Shown: positions 56,453 to 64,000 of the stretch, piece by piece | Layout: each line of letters opens with the position of its first letter | How positions within the stretch are numbered: position 1 is the first letter of the stretch | NCBI RefSeq assembly: GCF_003576645.1 | Contig: NC_044917.1 | Span: 11,272,958-11,336,957 of the forward strand | Direction of reading: 5' to 3' | DNA from: Ipomoea triloba | Taxonomy: Eukaryota; Streptophyta; Magnoliopsida; Solanales; Convolvulaceae | Length of the DNA: 64,000 nucleotides | Translations under genes and position numbers: made by a program | Notes under the pieces: generated by a model | Seen by the model: only the letters and a program-made list of their open reading frames with translations | Told to the model about the DNA's origin: nothing | The model's database searches: none

Positions 56453-58559
56453 GCTTCCACTTCAGTACACAGTTGTGTGCAATGATATATAATACGGTGT
56501 ATACATATATGTATATATATAAAGGGAGAGAGAGAGAGAATATAGTGGTGGGGGAGACAGAGACTTCATAGTCATAGAAGCCATCAAACTGACGTGGAAA
56601 GTATAAAAAGATGATAGCGCGTGAAGGGTACGAAGATGACAAACCTTTTCTTCAGTTTCGATTTCCGTAGGCGAAGACTTCTTACTTCTTAGGATTTAGG
56701 AAGCTATTCAAACAATTTATAAAGGAGTGTGTGTGTGTATATATATACTCCGTATAAGGTGTATATATAGAAAATTGACAAATATTTTTGGACATTCTCA
56801 GCTATGTAAGGAAAGCAAATTTTTAAGTTAGAAAAAAATATACTAATTGATCAAAAAAGAAAATCATAAATATATTTTAAAATCGTTTTTATTATTGAAA
56901 ATCGATAATAATAATAATATCTACAGTACGCTTAAATAAAAAAAAAGCAAAGATATTTCATTGTAAAATAAAGGTATCAAAAAAGAAAAAGAAATAAAAT
57001 GAAAATAGGTATAATACAATAATTCTTGTAAGCAAGGGTTGGGTTGGAAAAAATTTTGAATAAGTGCAAAGTTCAACGAATCAAAAACTCTAAAACAAAA
57101 TATTAAACAATAATAAAAGGAATCAAATATAATCACACTTGACTATCTAGTAAATTAAGGTTTAAATTTGAGTGTTTGAGGTTCAAACCTGAGGAGCTAC
57201 CAACTGCAAAGAGAACAGAGTGGACTAATGAACAACGGCCAACACTAGGGAAGCTATTCACCAATTCAAGATGAAAATCGCTACTAGAGAGAGAGCGCGC
57301 GACAAAATGACAATGTATTTTGTTGGCAGTGGAAGCTGCATCATTCTAGAATTGTATTTTGTTGGCAGTGGGAACTATTATCCTATAATCTATATAGACC
57401 CAAAACTACATTGTTTTTGAGCTTTATTTTGTTGGCAGTGGTGGCCACTACCTTGTACAACTCCAAAATGGCATCGTTTTATGGCTTCTTTTTGTTAGTA
57501 GTGGAAGTCACATCATTTTGAAGTTGTATTTTGTTGGCAATGCGGGTTGGTGCCCTATATAGCTCCAAAATGACATCGTTTTGGGATTATATTTTGTTGA
57601 TCTACGTCATTTTGGAGTTGTATTTAATAGGTTGTGGGTGTAACTGCCTCCATGCATGCTGCATTTGCCCCTACTTATATGTAAGATTTATACACACACA
57701 TTGTAGAATATCATCATTAAAAGGTAAGCGTATGTGAAAGATTTTTATAGTATACAATTTTATTTAACTTAACATTTATATTTAAAAAATAGCTAATTAT
57801 CGAAATGGTTCGATCCCTTGACTATAGAAAATTACCAATTTAGTTCTCGACTATTTTTTTGTCTAATCAATTCATATTTTGAAAATGTTAACTAATTTGA
57901 TGTTCCATTTGTTTAGCCGTCAGACATTTGTTTAATTGGTGGAATTTCACGTTGTTTCCCGGGCTACCCACATTTCCTGATTAGAGAGAAAGGGTTGGCT
58001 CGAGACGTAATCAAAGAAAGGGCTCAAGATTCCCAATAGTTGTACCCTAATTAAAGAAAGGGCTCACCAGCAAGATGCAATGTTTGAGTGGTTTGAGATC
58101 CACGCCTGCAAGTGGAAGTCGCACATACCTAGTTAAGTCAATTTGTAATCTGTATGTATTAATTTGTAATAAAAGATGCACTGTATGCGTGATAATGTTC
58201 AGATTTTTGGGTAATAGGTAGGATATTTTCAAACTTTTTGTTGTAATGGCTGTCTTTTGACTGGGATGCATCGATTTGTAAGTTCGTGCTATATGTGTGG
58301 TTGTAATGAGGTGTTTTCATTGTATTGTATTTACATATATAACATGCGTGTGCATTGTCATGGTTTGAATATTATTCGTAATGTGGACCATTGTGCCATT
58401 AAATTGAAGTAGCTTTAAGCACACGGGGACCACCATTTACTGAAAATGCAAGTTGTATCACTTGTATGCAACTAGGGGTTAATTCGTCTCTTTTTTTTTA
58501 TTATTAACTTATTAAAGTTCATCTAATATACTTTTTAAATGAGGTTGTCAAAATAATAG
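56453..58559. other. RTL2-like promoter region and repeat-bearing intergenic DNA
   Basis: TA and GA microsatellites lie in the RTL2 leader region (56500-56545). 56700-57200 is AT-rich. A degenerate minisatellite occupies 57300-57620. No gene is seen. Confidence 0.5.
57300..57620. repeat. Degenerate ~60-bp minisatellite
   Basis: The unit core tattttgttggcagtggaag recurs at about 57316, 57353, 57427, 57488 and 57527, alternating with ctccaaaatgacatcgtttt. Copies differ by substitutions and indels. Confidence 0.7.
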
Positions 58560-60310
58560 TATTTTCAATCTTAATTAAGGCATTAGATCTAGGTGATGTG
58601 CTTGCGAATAATATCTTTGAAAGCTTCAATGTTATGATTTTGGATGCAAGAGACAATCCATCAATACGTTGCCTTGAGATTGTGAAAAATATGTAATGTT
58701 CAAGTTATTTCTTTTCTTGACCCTAAACAACAAACCTTCAAGTTGCTCCATATAGATCTTTTCATCTAACTCGCCATTTACAAAAGCAAATTTCACATCC
58801 ATTTGATGAACTTCCAAGTTTCACAATGCTACAATAGCAAGTATCGTCCTAATGAAATTTATTCTCGTCACAGGAGAATAAGTATCGCGTAATTATAGCA
58901 CTACATGTCTTGCCTTGTACTTCTAACTGGAACCACCCGGTTTCATCTTCTGTCTAAATACTCACTTAGATCATAAGGGTTTATTATACGAAAGAATATC
59001 AACTAGTTCCCAAGTATGATTCTATAGAATAAGATTTACTTCGCTTTTAATAGCTTCTTTCCACATTGGTCCTTTAGTAGGAGACACGACTTCTACATAC
59101 GTTTGTGACTCATTTTCTAACAAACAAGTTAGAAAAATCTACTTTTTTTTTCTAATAAACATGTTAGAGTATTATAATCATATTCAAACAAGTAAGCTAG
59201 AAATTGTGGACCAAATGACTTTTCAATTCTAGCTTGCTTACTACATGTGTTTAGACTCGGACTCGGGTTCATTTTTAGCCCCCCCCCCCCCCCCCCCCCC
59301 CCCCNNNNNNNNNNNNNNNNNNNNNNNNNNNNNNNNNNNNNNNNNNNNNNNNNNNNNNNNNNNNNNNNNNNNNNNNNNNNNNNNNNNNNNNNNNNNNNNN
59401 NNNNNNNNNNNNNNNNNNNNNNNNNNNNNNNNNNNNNNNNNNNNNNNNNNNNNNNNNNNNNNNNNNNNNNNNNNNNNNNNNNNNNNNNNNNNNNNNNNNN
59501 NNNNNNNNNNNNNNNNNNNNNNNNNNNNNNNNNNNNNNNNNNNNNNNNNNNNNNNNNNNNNNNNNNNNNNNNNNNNNNNNNNNNNNNNNNNNNNNNNNNN
59601 NNNNNNNNNNNNNNNNNNNNNNNNNNNNNNNNNNNNNNNNNNNNNNNNNNNNNNNNNNNNNNNNNNNNNNNNNNNNNNNNNNNNNNNNNNNNNNNNNNNN
59701 NNNNNNNNNNNNNNNNNNNNNNNNNNNNNNNNNNNNNNNNNNNNNNNNNNNNNNNNNNNNNNNNNNNNNNNNNTGTTTTCCCCCCCCCCCCCCCAACCAA
59801 CTCTCATTATCCATAGTTTTGTCGGATATTCATTTTGAGTTACTAGGTTCATCAATGGACCTACATGAAAATACATATTCAAGAAACGATACATTTTTCG
59901 ATTCAATTATCATATTTTTATGTACGTTCAAAATATGGGACTCATGTACTAATCACCGAAAAACACTAATAGTATACTATCGTAATACCTATTTTTATTT
60001 TCTTAGGTGTTGACAATAACACTTTGGCAAGACACCCCCACACATTCAAGTATTGATAAGAATGTCTCCTACCTTTCCATAACTTGTAAGGAGTTTATTT
60101 AAAATGTACTTTATTTCACAGATTGCACATCTATATCTGGTTCATTCACATTAGAAACGTTCTCAGTCAAGAACCTTGACAAGCTGAGAGTAGTGAAGTA
60201 GAACAACATCTTTTATTGTCATCTCTTGAAGTTTGCTTATCCGTTGAACTTCTCCAATTTTTCAACTGAGCCGCTTGATACCAACATTGGTACTTGCATC
60301 GTAGGGATAT
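58560..60310 (-). mobile_element. Decayed Copia element around assembly gap 2
   Basis: On the minus strand a gag-like beginning (LEKFNG, then KMLFYFTTLSLSRFLTENVS with stops) lies near 60290-60150. A reverse transcriptase block (LEVHQMDVKFAFVNGELDEK, YMEQLEGL) lies at 58830-58640. The order gag then RT on the minus strand fits one element, but stops, shifts and the gap prevent reconstruction. Confidence 0.7.
59305..59773. other. Assembly gap (469 N) bordered by C homopolymers
   Basis: A C run of about 26 lies at 59279-59304 and another of 15 at 59780-59794. It falls inside the decayed Copia element. Confidence 0.95.
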
Positions 60311-63300
60311 ACATTGGATGCCACCATCAATTTGCGAAATGTTGTTCACTAGGGTACCTAAACGCAACTTCATTGGAAACATTGTTCCCTTCGTTGTCAT
60401 TCACCCTGTTAAGTCCATTGTTATTCCCATTGTTTATCAACTAGCAATACGAGAGAAGACATTTTGATAGATCAGTTTTAAACTTTTAGGAAAATTTTAT
60501 CAAGTGTAAGCAAACGAGACGATTTATTCATGGAATCAAACCCAAGTCATGTGTCTCACATATTTTTCTTAAAATTGATTTGTTGTCCTCCCAAATGTGT
60601 TAGGAGCTTTGTAGCTTAAGTCTCCAAAGATAAAATAGGTTTCAACATATAATTGAGCACTCAAGCTATATTGTTCTAGGCAAACGTGAAAAAAGGAAAT
60701 ACACTAAAACTTTTGGAGAGGTTGGAAGAGTTAAAATTTAGAATTAATTAACTAATTCTGTAACGGATCAGAATGAACTCAACACTTCTTAATACGTTAG
60801 AGGTACATCACGAGTTTGAAAACAACACAAGTATTGATATTAGACAATAGAAGTTTTGTAAACGGTAAACCTCTTATGTCCCTTCGAAATTTTAACTTAA
60901 AATTAAAAACTCAGTTATGTGTCATTGCTTTTGCCCTTTCAGTTGTGTCCATATGTTTCAAAGAATCATAGCTTCCCCCTAATAGTAGGCTATTGAAGTA
61001 TTGATCATTCATTCCTTCCACTTTACTTTTCTTAACAAATAATGTATGCCTTCTAATTTTCCTTTTATGTTTCTCTTGTTATTAACTCTGTTTTTAATCA
61101 AAATAATTATTGGTGAATGGTGGGCTACAAGGATTTTGAGATAATGAGAATAAGAGCACACATGTGTAATAAGAAATCATAAATGAGATGCACTTTTCAA
61201 TGTCAAAATCATAAAACACAGTCACAAACTTCATACCTTCTATTAAATTTGTAAGATTTATTCATAATTGATTACTTGTTTAATTATAATTATGAAATGT
61301 GAATCACTTTGTGAGGTTTATTCATAATTGATTGACAGTCAAATTGCGAATTATGAGGTTTATTAGTTTATGATTAATATAAAATTTTGAAATTTATAAT
61401 GAAGGTTAATTAATTTGTACGTAGTAATTGATATTAAAATTTCATATTTCTACTTAGTTGAGAACGTAAAGAAATACTATCTCGTAATTTGTTATGGACA
61501 TTATATTTTGATATTTTGTATTAAAATTATTTTATTTAATTAATAGTGTTTCATATTTTATGGGCCATTTTGAGCTAAGCCTAGGCAAGGATTGTATTAT
61601 GATTGTTGTAATGTTACATGTACATGAGGGCTTGTAGGAAGTTAGTAATGGATGACGTAATTGATAAAGGAGAAGCTCGGATGGAGAGTGAAGAAAGGGA
61701 GTTTGGAGCTAAAGTTGAGCTTAGAGCTACCTTTTTCCTAGGGCTTGTATCCCTTTAATAATATTTGTACAATTAAGTAGTCACTTTGAACAAATCAACT
61801 TAGATGGTTGAGTTGTTTCCTCAGTTGCTAGGTTTGAGACTCAAACTCTGTCACTAACTCCTTTTTGTTTTTAAAAAAAAAAAAAAAAAAAAAAAGAAAG
61901 ACTCCTTTTTGTTTTGTTTGTTTTTTTTCTTAGTGGAGTGGCAGCAGAGTTAACTTAGTAAATAACATGGGTTGGAAGGCAATTTATACCATGGATCAGA
62001 CTCTACATAGCATTATGAAGTTCGAATCAAAATAACGAGTACAGAATTCATACTCGTAAAGTACAGAATTTCATAGCACACGCATGTTATATATTTACTT
62101 CTTTTTTAAATCTGATTTAGGTGCATAATTTGTGTTCATAAGTACAGAATTTCACAAGACAGAAATTCATAACATAAAACACAGCTACTAATTTGTTTAA
62201 AATATAGAGTTTATACTCTTAAGGTACAGAATTTCATAACAAAAAAAACACAAATATTCACAACATAAGACATATATACATGCACTAAGGTTCACAGTAC
62301 ACTGTGAACCCTGGTGCATGACAGAAGGACTGTGGTTGGAGTGTTGGACCATGCCAAGCCCTTTATTATTGCCTTATTGGGTCCCTGGTAGTATTTTTCC
62401 ATCATCAATTGCACTATTTTTCTTAAATGCATATAAAAATCAAACTAGTTGGGTAATTATAACTTATAAGCACAAATTATATAGTAGACTAGGATTCAAT
62501 TTGCATGGTGAATCATGATCTGAAATGATATTTTATATTAAATTGTTTATGGCATCAACCGGTGCATCATATTTAATAATATTTATTATGTACTATGCTT
62601 ATAATATTTGCTCTATATGTTTGTAGACCTGAATCTTAATATACATAAACAAATATAAACCATAGTAAACAATATATCTATTTCTATTCACTATGTAATA
62701 AGTTCATAATATTTCTTTTATACATTCATAAAAATAAAAGTTAATGTATATAAACATTACATTAATATAATGACTTTATATAATTTATTTTTTTAAAAAA
62801 ATATTTTAAAAATCAATATGAATCTCATTTAACAAAGTTCAATTAGAAATTTTTAATAATATTTTTTTACTCATTAATTTTATTTGTAAAAAAAAATTAA
62901 TGAGCAATATGAATCACTTGAATGCATGTTGCTACATTCATTCTAGTCTATGATATAACTATTGAATTATAAGCATAAATTACTAATGAAATGAGATAAA
63001 GTTTGACCCTCAGCAACAGTAGCCTATTGGCATTCTTAGAGTCCATTTAGAAACCTGAAAAAAAACTCAGAAAATGATTTCCATAAAAATGAGTTATTTT
63101 CTTATATTTGACTGAATGCTAGAAAACTATTTGTTACTGTTTGGTTGAATATTAAGAAATTACATTATTATGTTTTGTTCATTTTTCCTAAAAATGAACA
63201 AATTATTTGTTAAAATAATAATAATAATAATAATGATAATTATATGTGGTGGTGGTGCGGTGGTGGTTGTGATATAGTAGTGATGATGGTGGTGAGGGTG

Positions 63301-64000
63301 GTAGCAGCAACGGTGGTGTCGCGGTAGTGGTGGTGGTGGTGTCATTGGCGGTGGCTGTGGTGTATTAGAGGTGTTGGTGGTGGCGTGGTGTCATTGGTGT
63401 GTTAGTGGTGGTGGCTGTGGTGTATTAGAGGTGTTGGTGGTGGCGGCGACGGCAATGTTATGGTGGTGGTTGTGGTGTCGTAGTGGAAATTAACTTTAAA
63501 AAGAAGGGAGTGAAGAGATAGAAAATAAAGAATCCATAAAATGTCTTTCAACTAAAAAATTAAGAAGGCATTTTCTATCAAATTGAACCTTGATTAAAAT
63601 GAATATTTTTCTTTGACTTCATTTTCCTTAAATACCAAACACTGAAAATTCCAAAAAATAACTTTCATAAGTCATTTTTCATATTTTCAAATAAACCCTT
63701 AGTTTAACTAGTTATTTATGTGCAACGAAATTTACCCAATACATGCCATCGGGTAATGATTGTAAATTTCCCTCGTCACTCAAAAGGCAAAAAGCTATAG
63801 CAAACTATTATTGTTCAACTAATATATCTATCCATCCAAGATACACGCAAAACAAACATTAGGACTCCCTTGAGTGCATGATGCTCATGCACCCTAATCC
63901 ATGATATAACTATTCAATTATAAGTATAAATTAGTAATGAAATGTGATAGCTTTGGACGAATTAGAAGCACAGAAATTATAATATTAACTTTGTATAGCT
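60311..64000. other. Intergenic, gene-free right end of the window
   Basis: AT-rich throughout. Seen: a poly(A) tract with flanking direct repeats (61857-61914), a palindromic ggttcacagtacactgtgaacc (62289-62310) like a MITE end, a repeated phrase ctatgatataactattnaat with aattagtaatgaaatg-like at 62950-63000 and 63900-63945, and a GGT-rich simple repeat (63246-63480). No coding region is supported. Confidence 0.5.
63246..63480. repeat. GGT/GGTGTT-rich simple repeat
   Basis: Mostly ggtggt with variants. The ~40-bp phrase containing ggctgtggtgtattagaggt is present twice (about 63351 and 63411). Open frames over it are low-complexity artefacts. Confidence 0.8.

Noticed and set aside
63160..63345. 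His/Ile-rich 61-codon frame
   Set aside because: Translation of simple GGT and ATT repeats.

Overview
This window is nuclear DNA from a flowering plant, almost certainly a eudicot. It is AT-rich and has GT-AG introns, plant-only gene families (an IAA/SABATH methyltransferase, an ERF repressor with an EAR motif, an RNase III-like RTL2), a plant-type tRNA-Gly/snoRNA dicistron, and plant TRIM, Stowaway, hAT, CACTA, LINE and Copia elements. I cannot fix the family from sequence alone. There are two runs of N (25824-26699 and 59305-59773), each bordered by long G or C homopolymers.

Eight host genes could be resolved. Seven were assembled exon by exon with continuous reading frames: V-ATPase subunit e (616-3539, +), TAF6 (4727-8519, -), PP4-type phosphatase PPX (11408-15152, +), an LBP/BPI-family lipid-binding protein (18025-21075, +), IAA carboxyl methyltransferase IAMT1 (27667-30339, +), CDP-diacylglycerol synthase (31998-35283, +) and an RTL2-like RNase III protein (53839-56452, -). 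The eighth is an intronless ERF with an EAR motif (40308-40919, -). Two tRNA-Gly(GCC) genes, each followed by a C/D snoRNA of snoR43 type, lie at 35.7 and 38.6 kb. From memory of Arabidopsis locus numbers, these genes are spread there over four duplicated blocks, so this window seems to keep an interleaved ancestral order.

Between the genes lies nested transposon debris: two complete TRIM elements with target-site duplications (in VHA-e intron 2 and TAF6 intron 11), two hAT-type elements with 8-bp duplications, Stowaway MITEs, SINEs, hairpin MITEs, a CACTA end, LINE fragments and decayed Copia fragments.

The most remarkable object is an LTR retrotransposon at 46279-52119. It has 457-bp LTRs that read as identical, a 5-bp target duplication (ttaat) and a decayed Copia pol, so it cannot move on its own proteins. 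On its antisense strand it carries a complete, intron-containing RWP-RK transcription-factor gene (48070-49036). Its LTRs also hold perfect antisense Pol III A and B boxes, as if a tRNA-derived SINE had been built into the LTR. Three separate exact 42-bp tandem duplications lie in and just beyond the captured gene. This gene-carrying chimeric element is the best candidate here for something undescribed.
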